DNA from: an uncultured Selenomonadaceae bacterium
GTDB taxonomy: Bacteria; Bacillota; Negativicutes; Selenomonadales; Selenomonadaceae
Assembly (NCBI GenBank): GCA_958415865.1
Contig: CATYZV010000095.1
Location: 1-7,125 of the forward strand
Direction of reading: 5' to 3'
Length of the DNA stretch: 7,125 nucleotides
Shown: positions 1 to 5,962 of the stretch, in pieces
How positions within the stretch are numbered: the first letter of the stretch is position 1
Layout: each line of letters opens with the position of its first letter
Translations under genes and position numbers: made by a program
The notes under the pieces: model-generated
The model's input: the letters and a program-made list of their open reading frames with translations, nothing else
Databases searched by the model: none
Told to the model about the DNA's origin: nothing

Positions 1-49
1 AAGAAATAGATAGGAATTATAGCAGCAATGCTTTTAAGGAGGGTTTGAA

Positions 50-475
50 ATGACTGATAACTTGAAGAAAATTTTGGTGCCGATCGACAGCTCTGAAATC
101 GCTGAACGCGCTATGGCAGCGGCAGTAAAAGTAAACCACCTCGGTGAAGCAGAAGTACACGTGCTCTACGTAGCAGACATCAACAGACTGGCTATCAACG
201 CTTACCTGTCGATGAACGTGCTGGCAGAAATCAAAAAAGCCGGCGAAAAGATTCTCAAAAAAGCGGATGACTTCTTTCCGGCTGATATGAAAGTCGTCAA
301 AGTCTACCGCACAGGCGATCCTGCCGAAGCTATCAACGAATACGAACATGAAATTAAACCCGACCTGATCGTAATGGGCAGCCGCGGTCTCGGCGTGGTG
401 CGCGGAGTACTGCTGGGCAGCGTCAGCAAATACGTGCTGGAAAATGCCGCTTGCCCTGTGCTGATCGTTAAATGA
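50..475 (+). CDS. Universal stress protein, UspA family, ATP-binding type
   Basis: This is a single-domain universal stress protein of 141 residues, the usual length for the family. These are soluble cytoplasmic proteins, normally dimers, made under starvation, stationary phase or other stress; their exact biochemical role is often unknown. The first strand ends in ILVPIDSSE (residues 8-16) with the conserved Asp13. The nucleotide-binding signature G-2x-G-9x-G-S is complete: Gly110, Gly113, Gly123 and Ser124, followed by the typical C-terminal strand ending CPVLIVK. This makes it likely to bind ATP, unlike the non-binding E. coli UspA subtype. The start is firm: AAGGAGGG at 36-43 leaves 7 bases between GAGG and ATG. 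Codon choice differs from the next gene, with all 5 Tyr codons TAC and 6 of 7 Asn codons AAC, which suggests high expression. A terminator follows, so it ends its transcript. Family assignment is secure; the inducing stress cannot be read from the sequence. Confidence 0.95.
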   Translation: MTDNLKKILVPIDSSEIAERAMAAAVKVNHLGEAEVHVLYVADINRLAINAYLSMNVLAEIKKAGEKILKKADDFFPADMKVVKVYRTGDPAEAINEYEHEIKPDLIVMGSRGLGVVRGVLLGSVSKYVLENAACPVLIVK

Positions 476-514
476 CTTGCTGTATTGTCGATTTTCAATG
501 GAGTAATTTTATTG

Positions 515-542
515 AAGGTATGCTCTAGGGCATACCTTTTTT
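515..542 (+). terminator. Rho-independent terminator of the universal stress gene
   Basis: A perfect 9-bp stem (AAGGTATGC at 515-523 pairing with GCATACCTT at 530-538) with a 6-base loop runs into a T tract at 537-542. It lies 40 bases after the stop codon of the stress protein and ahead of the marR promoter, so it should separate the two transcripts. Confidence 0.88.
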
Positions 543-578
543 ATTATGTGCCTACATATGGTTTCTTGTGGTTCTTAT

Positions 579-607
579 TTGATTTACAGGTTAAAATGTT
601 ATATTAT
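579..607 (+). promoter_or_regulatory. Probable sigma-A type promoter of the marR gene
   Basis: TTGATT at 579-584 (-35, four of six consensus bases) and TATTAT at 602-607 (-10, five of six) are separated by exactly 17 bases. The region is AT-rich, follows the upstream terminator and precedes marR. Transcription would begin near 613-615, giving a leader of only about 10 to 20 bases. The stretch is AT-rich throughout, so other -10-like hexamers exist and the exact choice is uncertain. I saw no convincing palindromic MarR operator overlapping it. Confidence 0.45.
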
Positions 608-618
608 TATATATGAGT

Positions 619-629
619 TAAGAGGTGAT
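619..629 (+). promoter_or_regulatory. Ribosome binding site of marR, overlapping its GTG codon
   Basis: GAGGTGAT at 622-629 gives eight contiguous matches to the complement of the 16S rRNA 3' end, a very strong Shine-Dalgarno sequence. It covers the GTG at 625-627, so that GTG is badly placed as a start. In four other genes here (50, 5927, 3268, 2410) exactly 7 bases separate GAGG from the start codon. Applied to this site, an 8-base gap leads to the in-frame ATA at 634-636. See the marR entry. Confidence 0.7.
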
Positions 630-1080
630 TGCTATAAATCCGAATGAGAATAATCTAAAGCAGGTGGATCAGCTGATTCATCAGCTGTATCAGACGACCC
701 GCGTCATGAGCAAGATGGTAAACCGCTCGCTGGAGTCTACTAATATCTACAGCTCAGAGTGGACGATTCTGCGCACTGTTCATGACCGCGGCACGATGAC
801 GCAGACGATGCTGGCAAATTATCTCAATATTGAGCCGGCGGCGATCTCCAAGAGCCTGCGCCAGCTGGAGGGCAAGGAGCTGATCACGCGCCGTCCGGGC
901 AGTGATAAGCGCGAAAAGTACATATACTTGACGGAGCAGACGCTGAAGCATTACAATGAGTGGTCTAAGATAGTGGAAATGAACTGCCGCCGTGTATGGA
1001 ATGCGCTTACTCCGGCGGAGCAGAAAACGCTTTCTGAGCTGCTGCAAAAGGTGCGCAATAAGTTTGAAGATATCAACTGA
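625..1080 (+). CDS. MarR-family transcriptional regulator
   Basis: A small winged-helix DNA-binding protein of about 150 residues, the usual MarR length. Numbered from the GTG, the helix-turn-helix lies around residues 57-90, with the recognition-helix stretch PAAISKSLRQLE. The wing follows at about 93-103 (SDKREKYIYLT), with the conserved Asp and Arg of the family. The flanking helices at both ends would form the dimer interface. MarR proteins bind palindromic operators as dimers and are usually released by small phenolic ligands or by oxidation; the single cysteine, Cys121, is not at the N-terminal position used by OhrR-type redox sensors. The target is not evident, since both neighbours are separated from it by terminators and none is divergent. 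The start is doubtful: GTG 625 is the only standard codon near the N-terminus but sits inside the ribosome binding site, and translation may begin at ATA 634, three codons later. The next in-frame ATG (706) would cut into the first dimerisation helix and looks too late. Confidence 0.92.
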   Translation: MIAINPNENNLKQVDQLIHQLYQTTRVMSKMVNRSLESTNIYSSEWTILRTVHDRGTMTQTMLANYLNIEPAAISKSLRQLEGKELITRRPGSDKREKYIYLTEQTLKHYNEWSKIVEMNCRRVWNALTPAEQKTLSELLQKVRNKFEDIN

Positions 1081-1123
1081 AATTTGTTCTATACGCGTCT
1101 GATTGTGGCGGGGACATTCCTAT

Positions 1124-1170
1124 AATAAATGCTGTGGTCTTGATGAATGAGATCACAGCATTTATTTTTT
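1124..1170 (+). terminator. Rho-independent terminator of marR
   Basis: AATAAATGCTGTG (1124-1136) pairs perfectly with 1154-1166. A G-U pair and three more base pairs (TCT 1138-1140 with AGA 1150-1152) extend the stem to 17 bp around a 9-base loop. Six T residues (1165-1170) follow on the plus strand, so it serves the rightward marR transcript. Confidence 0.9.
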
Positions 1171-1178
1171 GCATAATA

Positions 1179-1225
1179 AAAACAGGTATTGAAATCATTC
1201 TAGTGAAACTTTCAATACCTGTTTT
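1179..1225 (-). terminator. Rho-independent terminator of the leftward operon
   Basis: A perfect 16-bp inverted repeat (1179-1194 with 1210-1225) encloses a 15-base loop. Read on the minus strand it starts directly after the transglycosylase stop codon and ends in TTTTT (1182-1178) then ATTATG, the expected order for termination of the leftward run. The other side also ends in TTTT on the plus strand (1222-1225), so it may act as a back-up stop for rightward read-through. Confidence 0.87.
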
Positions 1226-1783
1226 CTATTGATACAACCGTACATAATGCTGTTCATTTTCCAGCACTTTCTTGACGTACTCTCTCGTTTCGGGAAAGGG
1301 TATCTGTGTGTAGTCGCTGAAGGTGCTTTCGTCCCAGCCATACAGTTCTATCCATTCATGGACATTGCCGCGGCCGGCGTTGTAGGCGGCTAATGCTAGT
1401 ATTTTGTTGCCGCCGAATTCTTCTTGCAGGGATGCCATATACCATGTGCCGTACTTGATGTTCATTTCAGGTTCGTGGAGTTTGCTGACGGTGAAGCTGT
1501 CGTCTTCTATCTGACGGGCTATCCAGGTGCCTGTTTCGGGCATGACCTGCATCAGTCCTACGGCTCCGGGATGGGAGACTGCCTGGGTGTCGAATTTGCT
1601 TTCGGCGAGGATGATGCCTGCTATGAGGTTTCTGTCTACGCTGTAGCGGTCGGAGTAATATTCTACGGTCTGTTTGTAGTGGTAAGGGTAGAAGTATCTG
1701 CGCTGGAAGTCATCGCTTTGCCAGATGGTGTAGATGGCTATTCCTGCCAATATCAGGGCTAGGAAAAAAATCTTTTTTATCAT
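1226..1783 (-). CDS. Membrane-anchored lytic transglycosylase, Slt-type (GH23 fold)
   Basis: A compact lytic murein transglycosylase of 185 residues. Such enzymes cut the MurNAc-GlcNAc bond of peptidoglycan and leave a 1,6-anhydroMurNAc end. A single hydrophobic segment at residues 4-20 after MIKK should anchor it in the inner membrane with the catalytic domain outside; there is no lipobox. The SLT catalytic domain spans about 40-180. Glu61 in ILAESKF is the catalytic acid, followed by the signatures GLMQVMP (76-82), AYNAGRGNV (133-141) and PFPETREYVKKV (162-173), the last typical of Slt70-like members. It lacks the large superhelical domain of E. coli Slt70, as is common for small Firmicutes versions. 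It is last in the leftward run, 24 bases after coaE. The ribosome binding site is weak, with only AAAG at the expected place, so translation may depend on coupling to coaE. ATG 1783 is the only reasonable start, because a later one would lose the anchor. Confidence 0.93.
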   Translation of the reverse strand: MIKKIFFLALILAGIAIYTIWQSDDFQRRYFYPYHYKQTVEYYSDRYSVDRNLIAGIILAESKFDTQAVSHPGAVGLMQVMPETGTWIARQIEDDSFTVSKLHEPEMNIKYGTWYMASLQEEFGGNKILALAAYNAGRGNVHEWIELYGWDESTFSDYTQIPFPETREYVKKVLENEQHYVRLYQ

Positions 1784-1807
1784 GGGATGTCTTTTTGCCT
1801 TTGGTTG

Positions 1808-2410
1808 TCAATTTAGGTCTAAGTGCCGTTCAAGGCAGATTTCTTTTACTTTTGCCTGAGTGATTTCAATCGGATGGCTGCTGTCGATTACGACATCGGC
1901 GCGTCTGGCTTTTTCTGCTGCGGGCATCTGCGCATCAATGCGGCTTATGGCTTCTGCTTCGCTGAGCCCGTCGCGTTCTTTTATGCGTGCTATCTGCAAA
2001 GCACGGTCTACGGCTACGACCCATACTTCATCGGCTAGTGTGTGCCAGCCGGCCTCAAAGAGCAGGGGCACGTCTAGTACTGCTACTTTTGTGCCGCTGC
2101 TTTCACACTCCTTGATGCGCCGAATGATCTCCGCTTTGATCAAGGGCTGCATCGTCTTGTTCATCCAGTTTTTTTCTGCTTCGTCGGTGAATACTTTCTG
2201 TCCGATTAGACGGCGGTTGAGGCTGCTGTCAGCGTTTAATATCTCACTGCCGAAATGTTCTTTATATGCCCTCCAGATGGATCTGCCCGGTGCGGAGAGT
2301 TCTTTGGCTATGGCATCGCCGTCGATTATCGCCGCGCCGCGCTGTTTCAGATAAGCACTGACGGTGCTCTTGCCGCAGGCTATGCCGCCGGTAAGGCCGA
2401 TTATCTTCAT
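1808..2410 (-). CDS. coaE: Dephospho-CoA kinase
   Basis: CoaE phosphorylates the 3'-hydroxyl of the ribose in dephospho-CoA with ATP, the last step of coenzyme A synthesis, in the cytoplasm. The 200-residue length is normal. The P-loop GGIACGKST lies at residues 8-16, after the strand MKIIGLT. The IDGDAIAKEL segment (29-38) carries the family's conserved acids, Asp30 and Asp32. DVPLLFEAG (113-121) is the hallmark substrate-site motif, and the lid region with paired basic residues follows (RIKERDGLS 142-150). QMPAAEKARRADVVIDSS (161-178) matches the C-terminal family pattern, with Ser where Asn is common. The ATG start has GAGG 7 bases upstream. It lies 18 bases after mutM and 24 before the transglycosylase, so co-transcription is very likely. 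Its place behind polA and mutM is an arrangement known from many Firmicutes. Confidence 0.97.
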   Translation of the reverse strand: MKIIGLTGGIACGKSTVSAYLKQRGAAIIDGDAIAKELSAPGRSIWRAYKEHFGSEILNADSSLNRRLIGQKVFTDEAEKNWMNKTMQPLIKAEIIRRIKECESSGTKVAVLDVPLLFEAGWHTLADEVWVVAVDRALQIARIKERDGLSEAEAISRIDAQMPAAEKARRADVVIDSSHPIEITQAKVKEICLERHLDLN

Positions 2411-2428
2411 ATTAAATCCTCGAATTTC

Positions 2429-3268
2429 TTAATCTTTTAACTTCTGGCAGACAGGGCAGTAATACGTGCCTCTGCTGCTGATCTTCATCTTTTCAATGGG
2501 TGTGCCGCAGCATCTGCACGGCTTGCCTTTGCGGCCGTAGATGTAGAGATGCTGCTGATGCGCGCCTTTGCCGCCCATGCCGTTGCGGTAGTCGCGGAAG
2601 GTCGTGCCGCCGTCTTTTATAGCTGAGGCTATTACTTTATTGATGGTTTTGTGCAGCGTCTTTACTTCCTGCTCTGAAAGAGAGCCGGCGCGGCGCAGCG
2701 GATGAATATGGCTCATGCCTAGTGATTCATCGACGTAGATGTTGCCCATTCCCGCTATGTGCTTTTGATTGAGCAGGAATGTCTTGACGGGCGTGCGGCT
2801 GCCCTGCATTATCCTTCTGAGGTATGCTACGGTAAATTCTTTCGACAGCGGTTCCGGACCTAAAATGCAGAGGCCCGGAAATTCGGCGAGCTCATCTTCA
2901 GTGAGTAGATTCAGCGTACCCAAGCGGCGCACGTCAGCATAGACGAGGCAGCTGCCGCCGTCAAGGTGATAGACGGCGCAGGCGTATTTGTCGCTGACCA
3001 CGCCGTCGGGCATGAACATGAATCTGCCTGTCATGCGCAGGTGAAAGACTGCTGTCATGCCGCCGGACACCTCCATCAAAATGTATTTGCCGCGGCGGTA
3101 CAGCTTGCCGATAGTGCGGCCGCTGAGAAGTGCGGCGTACTCAGCAGGGGAAGGATGTTTTATTACATCATCCCTGCCGCTAATCGTTTCTACTGCCGTG
3201 ATGGTCTTTCCTGTGAGCTTGTCTTTTATGCCGCTGACTATACTTTCTACTTCCGGCATTTCCGGCAT
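2429..3268 (-). CDS. mutM: Formamidopyrimidine-DNA glycosylase (Fpg/MutM)
   Basis: MutM is the base-excision repair enzyme that removes 8-oxoguanine and ring-opened purines and then cleaves the strand by beta,delta-elimination. It has 279 residues, normal for the family. After Met removal the N-terminus is Pro-Glu (MPEMPEVE), giving the catalytic Pro2 and Glu3; Lys61 in RRGKYIL is the conserved lysine. HLRMTG holds the intercalating Met79. The H2TH motif contains GMGNIYVDESL (173-183). The C-terminal zinc finger is complete, with Cys251, Cys254, Cys271 and Cys274. One oddity is residues 112-117, DVRRLG, where E. coli and Bacillus enzymes have an R-R-F-G type sequence, so the Phe wedge is Leu116. 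The ATG start has GAGGTGA with a 7-base gap. A second ATG three codons later would also expose Pro-Glu but would shift the register. The gene follows polA by 13 bases, fitting joint expression of the excising and gap-filling enzymes. Confidence 0.97.
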   Translation of the reverse strand: MPEMPEVESIVSGIKDKLTGKTITAVETISGRDDVIKHPSPAEYAALLSGRTIGKLYRRGKYILMEVSGGMTAVFHLRMTGRFMFMPDGVVSDKYACAVYHLDGGSCLVYADVRRLGTLNLLTEDELAEFPGLCILGPEPLSKEFTVAYLRRIMQGSRTPVKTFLLNQKHIAGMGNIYVDESLGMSHIHPLRRAGSLSEQEVKTLHKTINKVIASAIKDGGTTFRDYRNGMGGKGAHQQHLYIYGRKGKPCRCCGTPIEKMKISSRGTYYCPVCQKLKD

Positions 3269-3281
3269 AATATCACCTCAT

Positions 3282-5927
3282 TTATTTAGCCTGTGCCCAG
3301 TCTTTGCCGTAATTTATATCTATCAGCAGAGGCACTTTTAATTGAGCTACATTTTCCATGGAATCCTTTAAAAGCTTAGATACCTGTTCTATTTCACTGT
3401 CGACGACTTCCAGCACGAGTTCATCGTGCACCTGCAGCAGTATGCGGCTCTTTAACTTTGCTGCTTTTAGCTCATCGCTCGCCTTGTTCATGGCTATTTT
3501 TATGATGTCGGCTGCTGTGCCCTGTATCGGCGTGTTCATAGCCATGCGCTCTGCCAAGGCACGCTGGTTGAAGTTGCGGCTCTTTAGTGCCGGCAGATAG
3601 CGGCGGCGGCCGAACAATGTCGTTACATAGCCGTCTTCATGCGCTTTTTTGACGATATCGTCCATGAATTTTTTGACACCGCTGCACTCCGTCAGATAGC
3701 TGTCGATGTACTCGCCTGCTTCTTTCGGTGAAATATGCAGATTGCGCGCCAAGCCGAAAGCACTGATGCCGTAGATTATGCCGAAGTTTACAGCCTTTGC
3801 CTTGCTGCGCATTTCGGGCGTAACTTCTCCGATCGGCACGTGGAATACCTGTGCTGCCGTGGCGGCATGGATGTCCTGTCCTTCGCGGAATGCTGTCAGA
3901 AAATGCTTATCCTCTGACATATGAGCCATTATGCGCAGCTCTATCTGGGAATAATCTGCTGAGAGAATCTGATCGTAGCCTTCGCCCGGCTCGAACAGCC
4001 CGCGTATCTTCTTGCCTTCCGGCGTGCGCACGGGAATGTTTTGCAGATTCGGCTCGGAGCTGCTGAGCCTGCCCGTTTCCGTAACCGTCTGGTTGAAGGT
4101 CGTATGAATGCGCTGCGTCTGCGGGTCAATCAGTGTTTTAAGCCCGTCGAGGTACGTCGTCTTCAATTTGTTCCAGAGGCGGTAATCGAGTATTTTTTGG
4201 ATTATGGGATGAGCGTAGACGAGGTTTTCCAATACTTCAGCATTGGTGGAATAGCCCGTCTTCGTCTTTTTTAGGGCGGGCAGTCCCAGCTTGTTGAACA
4301 GTATTTCGCCTAGCTGCTTGGGGGAATTGATATTGAACAGCTCGCCTGCCAAATCGTATATATCCTGTTCGAGGCGGCTTATCTGCTGAGCCATCTGCGC
4401 ATTCATCGCATCGAGTTTTTCCTGATTTAAATAAATGCCGGCTCTTTCCATGTCAGCGAGCATTGCAGCCAGCGGAAATTCTATATCTTCGTATAGCTTC
4501 ATCATCTGTTCACTGCGCAGCTTTTCGGAAAGTGCTTCGTGCAGCTGCCTGAAGGTAGAAACGTCGTACACCTGCTTTTCTTTTTCCGGCAGTTCCTCGT
4601 AGGAATTGATTTCTTCCATAGAACATATATGGCGCAGCGTCGCCATATCGTAGCTGCGCTTTGCCGGCTCCAGCAGATACGCCATCAGCACCAAGTCTGC
4701 TGTTGTGCCCTTGAGCTTCCAGCCTACATGGTAAAGCGACTTCACATCGCAGAGAATCTTTGTAATGCCCTCATCGGCGAGAATACCGCTTAGGGAATCA
4801 AAGCCTTCGTGCATTATGCCGAGAATGCCGCCGCAGCTGACGGCGAGCGATTCCAGCTGCATATTGGGGACTTTTCCTTTAAAGCGTGGCAATAAAGAGA
4901 TGTATTTTTCCTTTTTTGCCTCTTTGCTTATCCCCGGCACATCCGCTGCCGTAAGCACTTTATACGGAGGGACAGCCTCATCAAAGCCCAGGGATATTTC
5001 GCCGCTGTCTTCGGAGGAATTTTCTTCGCTCTCCGCCTTCAGTTCATCGGCAAGCACCTTTTTCATGCGTGCAAAGACGGTTTTAAGCTCGTATTCATCG
5101 CAGAAGGATTTCAGCTGAGCCAGCTTGGGCGTTATCTTGTATTCGTCTGGCGTGAATTCTATATCCATATCGCGGCAGATGGTGGCGAGCTTGTACGACA
5201 GCCGCGCTATATCTTGATTATCGTGCAGTTTTTCCTTGAGCTTTTTGCCCGAAACCTGTTCGATGTTGGCGAGCAGATTTTCCAAATCGCCGAATTGGGT
5301 CAATAGCTTTAAAGCCGTCTTTTCGCCGATGCCGGGCACGCCGGGAATGTTGTCCGAGCTGTCGCCCATCAGAGCTTTGATGTCGATGAGCTTCAGCGGT
5401 TCCAAGCCGGCGTACTTTTCCTTAAAAGCCGCTTCGTCGAAGACCTGCATATCCATTATGCCGCGGCGCGTAAGCATGACTTTGAGATTAGGCTCAATCA
5501 GCTGCAATGCGTCCTTATCGCCCGTTACGATCAGAGTTTCCAAGCCCGAACGCGCTGCCTTTGTCGCCAAAGTGCCGATGATGTCATCGGCTTCGTAATT
5601 GTCCTTTTCGATGAACACGATGCCCAGCCCGGCAAGAAAATCGCGCAATAGCGGTATCTGCGACTTCAGCTCATCGGGAGTCTTGGCACGCTGCCCCTTG
5701 TAATCGGCGTACAGCTGCGTTCTGAAGGTCTTGCGGCTCTTGTCAAATGCTACGACGAGCCGCTCCGGTGCGTAGTCTGTGAATATCTTGCCGAGCATAT
5801 TGGCAAAGCCCATTATGGCATTCGTGTACGCTCCGTTGGAGGCACTCAGCAGAGGCAGAGCAAAAAATGCTCTGTACATCAAGCTGCTGCCGTCGATTAT
5901 GATAAATCTGTCTTTCTTATGCTCCAT
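3282..5927 (-). CDS. polA: DNA polymerase I, proofreading domain degenerate
   Basis: Pol I fills repair gaps and removes RNA primers from Okazaki fragments. From ATG 5927 it has 881 residues. The 5'-nuclease domain (1-290) is intact: IIDGSSLMYRAF (9-21), FDKSRKTFR (61-69), YEADDIIG (111-118), TGDKDALQL (135-143) and MGDSSDNIPGVPGIGEKT (187-204). An acidic Ser/Glu-rich linker (about 298-318) leads to a 3'-5' exonuclease-like domain (about 320-465) lacking the catalytic D-x-E; the first strand is YISLLPRF, and the second Asp motif is also changed (CDVKSLYH). It is therefore probably proofreading-deficient, as in Bacillus Pol I. The polymerase domain (470-881) is complete: motif A LSADYSQIE with Asp658, the O helix Arg707, Lys711 and Phe715 in KAVNFGIIYG, and motif C LLQVHDELV with Asp835. 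AAGGAGGTG with a 7-base gap fixes ATG 5927 as the start. It lies 35 bases after the transpeptidase with no terminator between. Confidence 0.97.
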   Translation of the reverse strand: MEHKKDRFIIIDGSSLMYRAFFALPLLSASNGAYTNAIMGFANMLGKIFTDYAPERLVVAFDKSRKTFRTQLYADYKGQRAKTPDELKSQIPLLRDFLAGLGIVFIEKDNYEADDIIGTLATKAARSGLETLIVTGDKDALQLIEPNLKVMLTRRGIMDMQVFDEAAFKEKYAGLEPLKLIDIKALMGDSSDNIPGVPGIGEKTALKLLTQFGDLENLLANIEQVSGKKLKEKLHDNQDIARLSYKLATICRDMDIEFTPDEYKITPKLAQLKSFCDEYELKTVFARMKKVLADELKAESEENSSEDSGEISLGFDEAVPPYKVLTAADVPGISKEAKKEKYISLLPRFKGKVPNMQLESLAVSCGGILGIMHEGFDSLSGILADEGITKILCDVKSLYHVGWKLKGTTADLVLMAYLLEPAKRSYDMATLRHICSMEEINSYEELPEKEKQVYDVSTFRQLHEALSEKLRSEQMMKLYEDIEFPLAAMLADMERAGIYLNQEKLDAMNAQMAQQISRLEQDIYDLAGELFNINSPKQLGEILFNKLGLPALKKTKTGYSTNAEVLENLVYAHPIIQKILDYRLWNKLKTTYLDGLKTLIDPQTQRIHTTFNQTVTETGRLSSSEPNLQNIPVRTPEGKKIRGLFEPGEGYDQILSADYSQIELRIMAHMSEDKHFLTAFREGQDIHAATAAQVFHVPIGEVTPEMRSKAKAVNFGIIYGISAFGLARNLHISPKEAGEYIDSYLTECSGVKKFMDDIVKKAHEDGYVTTLFGRRRYLPALKSRNFNQRALAERMAMNTPIQGTAADIIKIAMNKASDELKAAKLKSRILLQVHDELVLEVVDSEIEQVSKLLKDSMENVAQLKVPLLIDINYGKDWAQAK

Positions 5928-5931
5928 GCAG

Positions 5932-5941
5932 ACACCTCCTT
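5932..5941 (-). promoter_or_regulatory. polA: Ribosome binding site that decides the polA start
   Basis: On the minus strand AAGGAGGTGT is followed by CTGC and then ATG at 5927, leaving exactly 7 bases between GAGG and the start. The in-frame TTG at 5945 lies upstream of this site, is preceded by no ribosome binding site, and would encode the site itself as Gln-Gly-Gly-Val, so it is not the start. Confidence 0.92.
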
Positions 5942-5962
5942 GCAAAATCTAGTATTAACGCA

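Noticed and set aside
21..32. A small hairpin AGCA-GCAA-TGCT with a GNRA-type loop just before the ribosome binding site of the stress protein gene.
   Set aside because: The stem is only 4 bp and the flanks do not extend it, so chance is the simplest explanation. The first 49 bases are otherwise too short to judge a promoter or riboswitch.
591..621. A possible MarR operator, TTAA spaced from TTAA across the -10 region.
   Set aside because: Only the outer four bases are symmetric; the AT-rich interior does not pair as a palindrome.
1081..1123. A possible small gene or RNA between marR and its terminator.
   Set aside because: The stretch is only 43 bases, with no ribosome binding site, promoter or structure beyond an isolated MluI-like ACGCGT palindrome.
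1860..2354. A long open frame on the plus strand opposite coaE.
   Set aside because: It lies wholly antisense to a well-supported gene, its product is low-complexity and unlike any family, and it has no convincing ribosome binding site.
3257..3259. A second ATG in mutM giving MPEVES as an alternative N-terminus.
   Set aside because: It would also expose Pro-Glu, but the upstream ATG gives the family's normal M-P-E-x-P-E-V-E register and has the ribosome binding site at the right distance.
3057..5598. Several plus-strand open frames opposite mutM and polA.
   Set aside because: They are by-products of the coding bias of the real genes, with Ser/Ala-rich or Cys-rich translations and no domain signatures.
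5928..5945. An upstream TTG start for polA adding six residues.
   Set aside because: Those codons are the ribosome binding site itself; ATG 5927 has ideal spacing and begins the normal N-terminus.
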